From RPQJ01 sp963698735 (GTDB taxonomy: Bacteria; Pseudomonadota; Gammaproteobacteria; Steroidobacterales; Steroidobacteraceae), in contig CAVOSA010000019.1 in the NCBI GenBank assembly GCA_963698735.1, forward strand, positions 248,001 through 312,000: 64,000 nt of DNA, in the 5' to 3' direction. Position 1 is the first letter of the stretch. The number at the start of each line of letters is the position of its first letter. A program made the position numbers and the translations under genes. Positions 35,709-45,670 of this stretch are shown in pieces. The notes beneath the pieces are model-generated. The model did no database searches. It saw only the letters and a list, made by a program, of their open reading frames with translations, and was not told where the DNA came from.

Positions 35709-36518
35709 ATGACCTACTGCGTATCGATGCTGCTGGATGCCGGCCTCGTGTTCCTGTCGGACTCGCGCACTAATGCGGGCGTCGACCAGATCAACACGTT
35801 CCGCAAGACCACGGTCTTCGAACGACCGGGCGATCGTGTCATCGTCCTCATGTCCGCGGGCAACCTGGCGATCACCCAGGGCGCGCTCAACCTGCTGGCG
35901 GAGCGCATTGCGAGCCAGACCGGCGAGACGACCCTGCTGAATGCCCCGAACCTGTTCGAGGCCGCCCGCTGCGTCGGCAGCGCGCTGCGCGAGATGCACC
36001 AGCGGGACGCCGAGGCCTTGCGCCTGCAGGGCATCGAATTCAACGCTTCGTTCATCCTCGGCGGGCAGATCAAGGGCGAGTCCCCACGGCTCTTCCAGAT
36101 CTATGCCGCCGGCAATTTCGTCGAGGCGACGCCCGACACTTCGTATTTCCAGATCGGCGAATCGAAATACGGCAAGCCGATCATCGACCGCGTGACCCGC
36201 CGCAGCATGCCGTTGAGCGAGGCCGCCAAGTGCGCCCTGATCTCGATGGATTCGACGATCCGGTCGAACCTGTCGGTCGGCCTGCCGCTCGACCTCGTGA
36301 TCGTCCGCCGCGACGAATACAAGATCAGCAGCCACGTCGACATCGACGCGAGCAATGAGTATTTCCAGCGCATCCGTGAACGGTGGGGCGAGGCGCTGCG
36401 CGAGATTTTCAGCGAGCTGCCGAATCCCGATTGGCTAATGGCGTCACCGCCGGAGCCCGGCCGGCTCGCCCCGCCACCGGCGCCGGCGCCGGCGCGGCTG
36501 CAGCCGCGCGCGAAGTGA
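35709..36518 (+). CDS. Anbu proteasome-like peptidase
   Basis: 269 residues. Begins MTYCVSMLLDAGLVFLSDSR: after removal of Met1 the nucleophile would be Thr1, with Asp17 (SDSR) and Lys32 (FRK) in the proteasome positions. SAGNLAITQGAL and ILGGQIKG are typical of Anbu, the ancestral-beta-subunit-like family. A Pro/Ala-rich tail ends the chain. Anbu forms open-ring assemblies whose substrates are unknown. Last gene of the ATP-grasp/alpha-E/transglutaminase operon. Confidence 0.92.
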   Translation: MTYCVSMLLDAGLVFLSDSRTNAGVDQINTFRKTTVFERPGDRVIVLMSAGNLAITQGALNLLAERIASQTGETTLLNAPNLFEAARCVGSALREMHQRDAEALRLQGIEFNASFILGGQIKGESPRLFQIYAAGNFVEATPDTSYFQIGESKYGKPIIDRVTRRSMPLSEAAKCALISMDSTIRSNLSVGLPLDLVIVRRDEYKISSHVDIDASNEYFQRIRERWGEALREIFSELPNPDWLMASPPEPGRLAPPPAPAPARLQPRAK

Positions 36519-36553
36519 CGCAAGTTCCACTAACGGCATCGGTAGAAGAACGG

Positions 36554-36577
36554 AGCGGGCCCGGTCGCGGGCCCGCT
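36554..36577 (+). terminator. G+C-rich hairpin after the Anbu gene
   Basis: Ten-bp stem AGCGGGCCCG / CGGGCCCGCT with a GTCG loop, not followed by a T run. It may end the operon with Rho or protect the 3' end. Confidence 0.45.
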
Positions 36578-36616
36578 ATCATGCGCGCACCTCAGTAGAC
36601 ACAGGTTTCCTGCCGT

Positions 36617-37954
36617 ATGTCCGTGATCCGCATGGCGTGGTTGTTGGTGCTCCTCTGCGCGTCCGGACTGGCCGGCGCAGAGACCGGCGACCCGAAAACT
36701 GACGCCTTCTGGTACTCCACCGCCGCAGATGGCACGCCCACCGTCCGGCTCTATTACTTCTTCTCGCCCACCTGCCCGCACTGCCAGGCAGCGAAGCCGT
36801 TCATCGCCGAGCTGCAGGCGAAGAATCCGTGGCTCGAGGTCAAGCGGTACTCGGTGAAGGATCACCGTGGCAACGCGAAGTTCTACTACGAGACGGCGCA
36901 GACGCTCGGCGTCGAGGCGCTGTCGGTGCCCGGACTCGTGTTCTGCCGGCAGATCATCATCGGTTACGACTCGGCCGAGACCACCGGCAAGGAACTCGCG
37001 GACGCGCTGCAGGCCTGCCACGAGCGTCGCCTGGCGAATCCCGGCGCAACGGATCCCGCGCCTGCGGCAGGCGGCGGCACGGCGTCCGGTGCCACCACGA
37101 AGCTTTCTGCGGCCGAAGAAAAGGCCGGCACCACCGTGAACGTGCCCTTCATCGGCCCCGTGGACGCCAAGGCACTCTCGCTGCCGGTGCTGACGCTGGT
37201 GCTTGCCGGCATGGATGCGTTCAATCCGTGCGCCTTCTTCGTGCTGCTGTTCCTGCTCAGCCTGCTGGTGCACGCCAAGAGCCGCACGCGCATGGCGATC
37301 ATCGGCGGCACCTTCGTGCTGTTCTCCGGCATCGTCTACTTCGTGTTCATGGCCGCGTGGCTCAACGTGTTCCTGATCGCCGGCGAGCTGCGAGTGATCA
37401 CGTTCATCGCCGGCCTGGTCGCGCTGACGGTCGCCGCGCTCAACATCAAGGACTACTTCTGGTTCAAGGCGGGACCGAGCCTCTCCATTCCAGACTCGGC
37501 CAAGCCCGGCCTGTTCAAGCGCATGCGCGACGTCGTGGCCTCGGGCAGCATGGGTCCCATGCTGGTCAGCACCGTCCTGCTGGCGATCGTCGCCAATTCG
37601 TACGAACTGCTCTGCACCGCGGGCTTTCCGATGGTGTACACGCGGGCGCTGACGCTCGCGGACCTCGAGCCCTGGCAGCGCTATGCGTGGCTGGCGGCGT
37701 ACAATGTGATCTACGTGTTGCCGCTGCTCGCGATCGTAACGGTGTTCACCAGGACCATGGGCGCACGCAAGCTGACCGAGTCCGAAGGCCGCCTGCTCAA
37801 GCTGATCTCCGGCTTCATGATGCTGGGCTTCGGCCTCGTGCTCATCATCGCGCCAAACCTGCTCACCAACGCGCTGGCCTCGATCCTCGTACTGGCCGCG
37901 GCGGTCGGCGCCTCGCTGGTCGTGGCGAAGGTCGCGGCGCCCCGCACGGCCTGA
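36617..37954 (+). CDS. Thioredoxin-like / DsbD-like membrane fusion protein
   Basis: 445 residues. Signal peptide (MAWLLVLLCASGLAGA), a periplasmic thioredoxin-like domain with CPHC (about 54-57) and a third Cys in LVFCRQ, a Ser/Thr/Ala-rich linker, then six or more membrane helices starting MDAFNPCAFFVLLFLLSLL, with a second membrane Cys in SYELLCTAGFPMVY. The paired membrane cysteines resemble DsbD/CcdA, which pass electrons from cytoplasmic thioredoxin to the periplasm; here donor and acceptor domains are in one chain, acceptor first. Target is unknown. Confidence 0.85.
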   Translation: MSVIRMAWLLVLLCASGLAGAETGDPKTDAFWYSTAADGTPTVRLYYFFSPTCPHCQAAKPFIAELQAKNPWLEVKRYSVKDHRGNAKFYYETAQTLGVEALSVPGLVFCRQIIIGYDSAETTGKELADALQACHERRLANPGATDPAPAAGGGTASGATTKLSAAEEKAGTTVNVPFIGPVDAKALSLPVLTLVLAGMDAFNPCAFFVLLFLLSLLVHAKSRTRMAIIGGTFVLFSGIVYFVFMAAWLNVFLIAGELRVITFIAGLVALTVAALNIKDYFWFKAGPSLSIPDSAKPGLFKRMRDVVASGSMGPMLVSTVLLAIVANSYELLCTAGFPMVYTRALTLADLEPWQRYAWLAAYNVIYVLPLLAIVTVFTRTMGARKLTESEGRLLKLISGFMMLGFGLVLIIAPNLLTNALASILVLAAAVGASLVVAKVAAPRTA

Positions 37955-37970
37955 AGCGTCGCGGGCGCGG

Positions 37971-39411
37971 ATGCAGGAACGCTCCATCCGACGCCCGTGC
38001 CGCCGCGCTGGAACGCATCCGTGCGCTGCTGGGGCAGGCGGGCTGCATCGAAGCAGCCGACCTTCAGGAACGCTTTCTAACCGACTTTCGTGGCCTGTAC
38101 CGCGGCGCCACTCCCCTCGTGGCCTGCCCTGTCACGACGAAGGAGGTGGCGCAGGTCCTGGCCCTCTGCAACGGCGCCGGCATCGGCGTCGTGCCACAAG
38201 GCGGCAACACCAGCTATTGCGGCGGCGCGACGCCCAGCGCGCAGGGCGACGAGGTCGTCCTGTCGCTGCACCGGCTGAGCCGCATCCGCGAAGTGGATGC
38301 CGCAAATTTTTCGCTCGTGGCCGAGGCGGGCTGCGTGCTCGCCGACGTGCAGTCTGCAGCGCAGGCCGCGGACCGCCTGTTCCCCCTCTCTTTAGGCTCG
38401 GAAGGCACTTGCCAGGTTGGCGGCAATCTCTCCACCAATGCCGGCGGGCTCGCTGCCGTGCGTTACGGCGTCGCACGCGACCTGGTACTGGGCCTCGAGG
38501 TCGTGCTCGCCGACGGCCGCGTCATCGACGGCCTTTCCAGCCTGCGCAAGGACAACACGGGCTACGATCTGCGGGATCTCTTCATCGGCGCGGAAGGCAC
38601 GCTCGGCGTCATCACCGCGGCGAGCCTCAAGCTGTTCCCGCGACCGCGCACGGTCGAGACGGCTTTCGTGGCGGTGCCAGGCATGTCCGCCGCGGTCGAA
38701 CTGCTCGCCCACCTCCGCGCGGCAACGGGCGACTGCGTCACGAGCTTTGAGTACCTGCCGCGCATCGCGGTGGAGTTCACCGTGCGCCACATCCCGGGAG
38801 TGGCGGACCCGCTCGGCGCTGTGTATCCCGCTTACGTGCTGTGCGAGGTCTCCACCGCACGGCAGGATCGGCAGTTGCGCGGCCTGCTCGAAGACGCGCT
38901 CGGCACGGCCATGGAGCGAGGCCAGGTGCTCGAAGCTGCGTTCGCGGAATCGATCGCGCAACGCGAGGCGCTCTGGCGACTGCGTGAGTCCGTGCCGGAA
39001 GCGCAACGCCACGAGGGAGCCAGCATCAAGCACGACGTGTCGGTGCCCGTCGCGGCGCTGCCAGCGTTCCTGGCGCAGGCCGCCGATGCAGTGGCCAGCG
39101 TCGCGCCGACGGCACGCCTGGTGGCCTACGGCCACGTCGGGGATGGCAACCTGCATTTCAATCTGAGCGAACCCGCTGGCGGCAGCGAGCGCCAGTCTTT
39201 CCTTGCACTGCAGGACGCCATCGCCGAGGCCGTGTATGCCTGCGTGCGCGAATTCCGCGGATCGATCAGCGCTGAACACGGGATTGGCCAGCTCAAGCGC
39301 GACCTGCTCGCGCGGCACAAGGACCCGGTCGCCCTCGCGACGATGCGGTCGATCAAGCAGGCGCTGGACCCAAACGGGATTTTGAACCCGGGCAAAGTTC
39401 TTCGCGCATAG
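37971..39411 (+). CDS. FAD-linked oxidase, D-2-hydroxyglutarate dehydrogenase-like (apparent frameshift near start)
   Basis: The open frame gives about 473 residues: FAD-binding PCMH domain (PQGGNTSYCGGATP, GTCQVGGNLSTNAGGLAAVRYG, GAEGTLGVITAASLKLFPRP) and C-terminal domain (AYGHVGDGNLHFN, SAEHGIGQLKRDLL, DPNGILNPGKVL). It oxidises a D-2-hydroxy acid, likely 2-hydroxyglutarate or lactate. No ATG, GTG or TTG precedes the conserved region in frame. An ATG at 37971 is out of frame by one base; removing one C at 37988-37989 joins MQERSI to DARAAALERIRALLG, a convincing N-terminus. Confidence 0.85.
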
Positions 39412-39612
39412 CATTTGCCTGATGGGGTGCCAGGGTCCCACGGCCATATCCGGGCCAGCCAGGCGCCCGATCCGGCCCGGGTTGCGCTTGTGACGGACCG
39501 CCTCTCGTCGTTAGAGTGCCGGTCGGGAGAACCGACGGGGGCGCAGGCGTCCGACCGTCAAATCAATACGCATCTGACACGAATACCGACAATCCCACGC
39601 TGGAGTGATTAC

Positions 39613-40308
39613 ATGCCCATGTCGAAGAAACTGGCCGCCGAATTCATCGGCACGTTCTGGCTCGTGCTCGGAGGCTGCGGCAGCGCCGTGCTGGCTGCCG
39701 CGTTCCCGGACGTCGGAATCGGCCTTGCCGGAGTGTCGCTCGCGTTCGGCCTCACCGTGCTGACGATGGCTTTCGCCATCGGCCACATTTCCGGGTGCCA
39801 TCTGAACCCCGCGGTCACCGTGGGCCTGTGGGCCGGCGGTCGGCATCCGACGGGCGAAGTCCTGCCCTACATCGTCGCGCAGGTCATCGGCGGATTCGTG
39901 GGTGCGCTCGTCCTGTACTCGATCGCTTCGGGCAAGGCAGGTTTCGACCTGGCCGGCGGCCTCGCGTCGAACGGCTACGCTGAGCATTCGCCGGGCGGCT
40001 ACTCGCTGGCGGCCGGCTTCACGACCGAAGTCGTCATGACGCTGATGTTCCTGCTGATCATCCTGGGCGCCACCGACCGCCGCGCACCTGCCGGGTTCGC
40101 GCCGATCGCGATCGGCCTCGGCCTCACGCTGATCCACCTGATCAGCATCCCGGTCACCAACACGTCGGTGAACCCGGCGCGCAGCACCGGCCCCGCACTT
40201 ATCGTGCAGGACTGGGCGCTGTCGCAGTTGTGGCTCTTCTGGGTAGCGCCGATCATCGGCGCACTGGTCGCCGGTTACCTCTATCGCTGGCTCGGCGACG
40301 AACGGTAA
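39613..40308 (+). CDS. aqpZ: Aquaporin Z
   Basis: 231 residues with six membrane helices and both NPA boxes (HLNPAVTVG and SVNPARSTGPAL). The Arg after the second NPA and the bacterial AqpZ-like AEFIGTFWLVLGGCGSAVLA start are seen. ATG 39613 has GGAG seven bases upstream. It conducts water across the inner membrane. The 200 bases upstream hold no gene or clear element. Confidence 0.95.
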   Translation: MPMSKKLAAEFIGTFWLVLGGCGSAVLAAAFPDVGIGLAGVSLAFGLTVLTMAFAIGHISGCHLNPAVTVGLWAGGRHPTGEVLPYIVAQVIGGFVGALVLYSIASGKAGFDLAGGLASNGYAEHSPGGYSLAAGFTTEVVMTLMFLLIILGATDRRAPAGFAPIAIGLGLTLIHLISIPVTNTSVNPARSTGPALIVQDWALSQLWLFWVAPIIGALVAGYLYRWLGDER

Positions 40309-40384
40309 ACGGCGCACGGCAGGTGACCGGCGCGAAATTGCCGCCGTGTCACCCGCAGGGCCGATCCAGTGAACAGCTAAGCAG

Positions 40385-43300
40385 GTGACGCGGGTGGGCA
40401 GCATTCTGAAGTCGAAGCTCTTCTGGGTGTTCGCGGCCCTGCTGCTGCTGTTCGGGCTGTACGTCGTACTCGGCTTTTATGTGGCGCCGGGCATCGTACG
40501 CAGCCAGGCCGTCGACTTCGTCCGCGAAAAGTACGGGCGGGAGCTCTCGATCGGCGAGATCAGGATCAACCCGCTCAAGCTGCAGGCCGAGATCAAGGAC
40601 CTGTCGCTGCCCGACAAGGACCGCAAGCCGATGCTTGCGTTCCGCCGGCTGTTCGTTGACTTCGAAGCTTCGTCGCTGTGGCAGCGGGCCTTCGTGTTCA
40701 AGGACGTGCAGCTGGACGCGCCGCTCGCGCGCGCGGTCATCCGTCCAGACGGCTCCGTGAACCTGGCGGATCTCGCCCTGCCGGACGACGAAGAAGACGA
40801 TGCGCCGTTGCCTGCGATCTGGATCGAGCAGTTCGTGCTCGGCGACGGCACGGTGCAGTTCGCGGACCAGGCGCGGCGCGTGCCGCTCGAGCGCCAGTTC
40901 TCTCCCGTAAACCTGAAGCTCGAGAACTTCAAGACCACGCCCGAAGGCGGCGCCTTCGGCCTGACCGCCAAGACCCAGAATGCCGAACTCCTCGAGTGGC
41001 GCGGCAGGTTTGCGCTCGAGCCGCAAGTGTCCTCGTCGGGCGATCTCGCGGTGACGAACCTCAACGTCCCCGGCGGCCTGGAAGTGGCCGGGGTCGCCCT
41101 GCCCTTCGTCATTCCGCAGGGCGAAGTGAACTTCCGCGGCTCGTACAGCGTTGCGCTTGGCGACCCCGTGAGGCTCGACGTGCACCTGCCACAGATGCAG
41201 ATCAACGGGCTGACGATGCGCGCGCAGGGTCTCGAGCAGGACTACGTCGAAATCCCGACCGTCGTCATCAGCGACACCAAGGTCTCGATGCCGGCCAACA
41301 CGGTGTCGCTCGGCACGATCGCGGTCGAAGGCGTCAAGGCGCAGATCTGGACGATGCCCGATGGGACGCTGAACATCGACCAGCTGTTCGCGGCACAACC
41401 GGCGGCGCCCGCGCCGGCCTCCACTCCGGCGGCAGGCACGAGCCCAGCCAAAGCCCCACCGGATTCCGCGGCCACCGCCGCTGCGACACCGGCACCCGCC
41501 GCACCCTCGAATCCCTGGGCCATGACCGTAGGCAACGTCGCCATGCGCAATGCGGCCGTAAGCTACGAGGACCGCGCCGTCATGCCCACAGCCCGGTTCG
41601 AGCTCTCTCCGCTCAACGTCACCGCCAGCAACGCGAGCCTCGAGCTGTCGAAACCGCTGCCGGTCGAGTTCGATATGTCCATCAACGGCGCAGCGAAGCT
41701 GCAGGGTTCCGGACAGGTCATACCGGAGCCGTTCGCCGCCGACTTCGACATCAAGCTTGCCGGTTTTCCGCTGGTGGAACTGCAACCCTACGCCAACGGC
41801 ACGACCGACCTTACCATCAAGCAGGGCACGGCCGAGGCCGCGGGCAAGTTCGCGCTGGCGCCGCCGAATTCAGGACGCCCGGAGCTAAGCTTCGCCGGCG
41901 ACGCCGCGATCGCCGGCTTCAAGTCGATCGACAACACGCTCGAACAGGACTTCGTCAACTTCGATCGCGTCGAACTGTCGAAACTCAAGTTCGCGCTGGC
42001 GCCCGACTCGCTGAGCATCGACCGCGTACGCGTGGTGAAGCCGTTCGCACGCGTGATCATCAGCCCGGACGCCGTACTCAACGTGTCGGCCGTGTTCGAT
42101 CCGCAAGGTACGGCGGCAGCCGTCGCCCAGGCCAAGGCGGACGCAGCCGCAAAGGAAGCCGGCTCGAAACGCAAGAAGACGCGCGCCGAAATCCGCGCCG
42201 AAAAGAAAGCGACCGAAGACGCAGCGAAGGCACGCAAGCTCGCGGCCGCCGCGCCGCCGCCCGAACTCAAGGAAACGGGCATGCCGATCCGCGTCCGCGA
42301 GGTGCAGATCGTCAGCGGCACCATGGACTTCGCGGACCTCAACGTGCAGCCGAACTTTGCCGCCGCAATCGAGTCGCTCGACGGCAGCATCATTGGCATG
42401 TCGAGCGACCCGAATTCGCGCGCGACGGTCGATCTCGCAAGGCAACGTCGGGGAGTACTCGCCGGTGTTGATCTCCGGCACGACGCAGCCGTTCGCCTTT
42501 GACCGCTACACCGACATCACGTTCAAGTTCGAGAACATCTCGCTACCGGTGTTCAACCCATACTCGGGCAAGTTCGCGGGCTACAACATCGCGAAGGGCA
42601 AGCTCTTCACGGACCTTCACTACCAGATCGACAACCGTCAGCTGGAAGCGCAGCACAAGATCCGGATCGACCAGCTCGAGTGGGGCGAAGCCACGGCGAA
42701 CAAGGAAGAGGCCACCTTGCCGGTGAAGTTCGCGACCTCGCTGTTGAAAGACGCGGACGGCGTGATCAACCTCGAGATTCCGGTGACGGGCACGCTCGAC
42801 GACCCGGCATTCCGCGTCGGCCCGATCGTCTGGCAGATCGTGAAGAACATCCTCGCCAAGGCGGTCACGGCGCCGTTCAAGGCGCTAGGCGCACTGTTCA
42901 AGGGCGCTGAGGAAGCGCAGTTCGTCGATTTCGCGGCCGGGTCGGCCGCGCTGGACCCGGCGGCGGCCGAACGGCTGGGCGCGCTGGGCAAGAGCCTCGC
43001 GCCGAAGGCCGACCTGCGCCTCGAGATCCCCATCGGCGCCGACCCCACGCTCGATGGCGAAGCGCTGGCGCAGGCGCGTTACCAGCGTGAACTGGAGACG
43101 GCGATGCGCGCCACGCTGCAGGGCAAGAAGGTCGCTGGTGATGGCGACGCACTGCCGGCATTCGACACGCTGCCGCCGGATCGCAGGGAGAAAGTGCTGA
43201 CGGCCCTGTACACGCAGCTCTCGGGCGCGCCACCGGTGCCGCCGGAACCCGCCGAGCCCGCAGACGACGTCGCGCGCAAGGACGCAAAAGCCCAGGCCGA

Positions 43301-43514
43301 GCAGGCCAGGCTGGCCTGGCTCGAGGCGGAATGCCGCAAGCGCGCCACCGCACAACCGAGCGACCTCGAGCAGCTCGGCCAGCAGCGCGGCAAGGCCGTG
43401 CAGGACGCCGTGCTCATGGATTCAGGCTTGACGCCCGAACGAGTCTTCCTCGCCGGCAACGGCAAGGTGTCGCCGAATGGGCAGCAGGTCCGCTTCGAAC
43501 TGGCCGTGAAGTAG
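40385..43514 (+). CDS. DUF748 (AsmA-like) envelope protein, split by a one-base frameshift
   Basis: About 1,042 residues if restored. One N-terminal membrane helix (FWVFAALLLLFGLYVVLGF) then a long periplasmic beta-rich repeat region: LSIGEIRINPLKLQAEIKDL, repeated AsmA-like strands, an Ala/Pro linker, then VGEYSPVLISGTTQPFAFDR and the C-terminal VLMDSGLTPERVFLAGNG. Frame one stops at 42502; frame two starts to match after CTCGCAAGG at 42434-42442, where dropping G42437 joins ATVDL to QGNVGEYS. AsmA-like proteins are linked to lipid transport between membranes. The start may be GTG 40394, which has AGGTGA upstream. Confidence 0.82.
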
Positions 43515-43523
43515 CCGGACGGG

Positions 43524-44384
43524 TCAGGACCCGCGCACGCGCATCAAGCCTTCCTGCGCGGTGCTCGCGACCAGCCGGCCTTCCCGGTCGAAGATGCGGC
43601 CAAACGCCAGGCCACGCGCGCCACTGCTGCTCGGGCTGATCAGCGCGTAGAGGTGCCAGTCGTCGACCCGGAACGGACGATGAAACCACATCGCGTGGTC
43701 GATGCTGGCGAGCAGCACGTCGCCCGACCGGTACGACAGGCCGTGCGGCAGCGTCGCGGTTTCGAGCAGGTGAAAATCCGACACGTACGCCAGCAGGCTG
43801 CGATGCATCACTGGATCGTCGCTGGGGCAGCGACCCGCCAGGCGGAACCAGACGTGGCGCACACCCGGTCGCGGCTTGCCGTCTTCAACGGCTTCGACCG
43901 AGCGAAACTCGAACGGCCGGTCGCGCTCCCAGAAACGCCGGGCCTGTTCCGGCATCGCATGCAGGTTGCGTCGCAATGACGCGGTCAGGTCCGGCAAGTC
44001 TTCCGGCGGCGTCACCGCGGGCGCCGGCACCTGGTGATCGGGACCCTCCTCGTCGACGTGAAACGACGCCGACATGTGGAAGATCTGCTGGCCGTGCTGG
44101 ATCGCCACCACGCGCCGGCTGGTAAAGCTCGCGCCGTCGCGGCTGCGATCGACCTCGTAGACGATCGGCGCATTGAAGTCGCCCCGCCGCAGGAAATACG
44201 AATGCAGCGAATGGACGCCGCGCGCCTCCTCCACGGTGCGGCTCGCCGCCATCAGCGCCTGACCGAGCACCTGCCCGCCGAACACCTGCGGGCTGCCGAT
44301 GTCGCGGCTCTCGCCGCGGAACAGGTTGATCTCGATGCGCTCGAGATCCAGCAGTTGCAGGAGGTCGGCGAGTACCTGCGTCAT
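43524..44384 (-). CDS. tesB: Acyl-CoA thioesterase II (TesB)
   Basis: 286 residues. Double-hotdog thioesterase with VFGGQVLGQALMAASRTV, HSLHSYFLRRGD, FTSRRVVAIQHGQQIFHMSASF and the C-terminal SIDHAMWFHRPFRVDDWHLY. It hydrolyses acyl-CoA to free acid. Its ATG overlaps the stop of the reductase gene upstream in an ATGA arrangement. Confidence 0.95.
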   Translation of the reverse strand: MTQVLADLLQLLDLERIEINLFRGESRDIGSPQVFGGQVLGQALMAASRTVEEARGVHSLHSYFLRRGDFNAPIVYEVDRSRDGASFTSRRVVAIQHGQQIFHMSASFHVDEEGPDHQVPAPAVTPPEDLPDLTASLRRNLHAMPEQARRFWERDRPFEFRSVEAVEDGKPRPGVRHVWFRLAGRCPSDDPVMHRSLLAYVSDFHLLETATLPHGLSYRSGDVLLASIDHAMWFHRPFRVDDWHLYALISPSSSGARGLAFGRIFDREGRLVASTAQEGLMRVRGS

Positions 44385-45430
44385 TCGCTGACGCCGAGCC
44401 GCTTCTGCATGATCGGGCTGGTCGTCGTGTACTGCAGGTGCACTTTCTTGGCCGGGTTGAGGTGCTCGGCGATCGCAAACGCGGCCAGCGCCGCTTCGTG
44501 GAAGCCGCTCAGGATCAGCTTCTTCTTGCCGGGATAGCTGTTGATGTCGCCGATGGCGAAGATGCCGGGGACGCTGGTCTGGAACTTCGCGGTGTCGACC
44601 TTGATGGCCTTTTTCTCGAGCTCGAAACCCCACTCGGCGATCGGGCCGAGCTTGGGATGCAGGCCGAAGAACGCAAGCAGGTGATCCGCCACCACGTCCT
44701 GCAAGGCACCGTCGGTGCGCTTGATCGTGACGCCAGTGAGGCGGCCGTCCTCGACCTTGATGCCAGAGGCGATGCCCTCGACGTACTCCATCTTGCCCGT
44801 TGCCACGAGTTCCTTCATGCGGGCGACCGACGCCGGTGCCGCCTTGAACTCGTTGCGCCGGTGCACGTGGACGATGCTCTTCGCCTTGCCGTTCAAGTCG
44901 ATGACCCAGTCGAGCGCGGAGTCGCCGCCGCCGAAGATGACCAGGCGCTGGCCGTTGAAGTCGGCGGCGCTGCGCACACGGTAGTGGACCTGCTTGTCCT
45001 CGAACGCATCGCAGCCTTCGACGCCGAGTCGCCGCGGCTGGAACGAGCCGAGCCCGGCCGCGATCACCACAGTCTTCGCCACGAACTCCGTGCCCGCGGC
45101 TGTTCGCAGAAAGAACCTGCCGTCGTCCTGCTTCTTCAGCTCGGACACTTCCTCGCCGAAATGGAACACCGGCCCCATCGGAGCGATCTGCTGCATCAGG
45201 CGGTCGACGAGCTCCTGGGCGCCACAGACCGGCAGCGCCGGGATGTCGTAAATTGGTTTGTCCGGGTACAGTTCGGCGCACTGGCCGCCCGGGTGCTGCA
45301 GCGTATCGACGATGTGGCTCTTGATGCCGAGCAGGCCAAGCTCGAAGACCTGGAACAGGCCGGCTGGGCCGGCGCCGATGATCAGGGCGTCAGTCTCGAT
45401 GGCGCTGGCGGGGGTGCTGGGAACGGTCAA
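44381..45430 (-). CDS. Thioredoxin-reductase-like ferredoxin/flavodoxin-NADP+ reductase
   Basis: 349 residues. FAD motif IIGAGPAGLFQVFELGLLG, NADPH motif VIFGGGDSALDWVIDL, and ATGDINSYPG-like AIGDINSYPGKKKLILSG. It lacks the CxxC of thioredoxin reductase, placing it in the YumC/TrxR-like FNR group. It moves electrons between NADPH and ferredoxin or flavodoxin. The start is TTG 45430, with GGAG nine bases upstream; no ATG or GTG gives the N-terminus. Confidence 0.9.
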   Translation of the reverse strand: MTVPSTPASAIETDALIIGAGPAGLFQVFELGLLGIKSHIVDTLQHPGGQCAELYPDKPIYDIPALPVCGAQELVDRLMQQIAPMGPVFHFGEEVSELKKQDDGRFFLRTAAGTEFVAKTVVIAAGLGSFQPRRLGVEGCDAFEDKQVHYRVRSAADFNGQRLVIFGGGDSALDWVIDLNGKAKSIVHVHRRNEFKAAPASVARMKELVATGKMEYVEGIASGIKVEDGRLTGVTIKRTDGALQDVVADHLLAFFGLHPKLGPIAEWGFELEKKAIKVDTAKFQTSVPGIFAIGDINSYPGKKKLILSGFHEAALAAFAIAEHLNPAKKVHLQYTTTSPIMQKRLGVSE

Positions 45431-45590
45431 GATAGGGGACTCCGGCGTGAAACTCCGGGAATTCTAGCGGATCGCGGTAGCGCTCCGAGCCACGCGCGAC
45501 GTTCCCGGACCGCCTATCAGGGTTTACCGAGACAGCCGCGGGGGTGTCTCGGCTTGAAACGGCGGGCCAGCTTAGACAAATTCTCATCCC

Positions 45591-45604
45591 TTGACGCATA
45601 TCAA
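45591..45604 (+). promoter_or_regulatory. FNR/Dnr box upstream of hemN
   Basis: TTGACGCATATCAA, matching the TTGAY-N4-ATCAA consensus. It ends 66 bases before the hemN start, a suitable activating distance. Confidence 0.8.
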
Positions 45605-45670
45605 GGCGGGGGGACGGGCCAGGCCGCAGACTGACCCCGCCCGCCGCACCGAAGGAACGCAGGAACGCTG

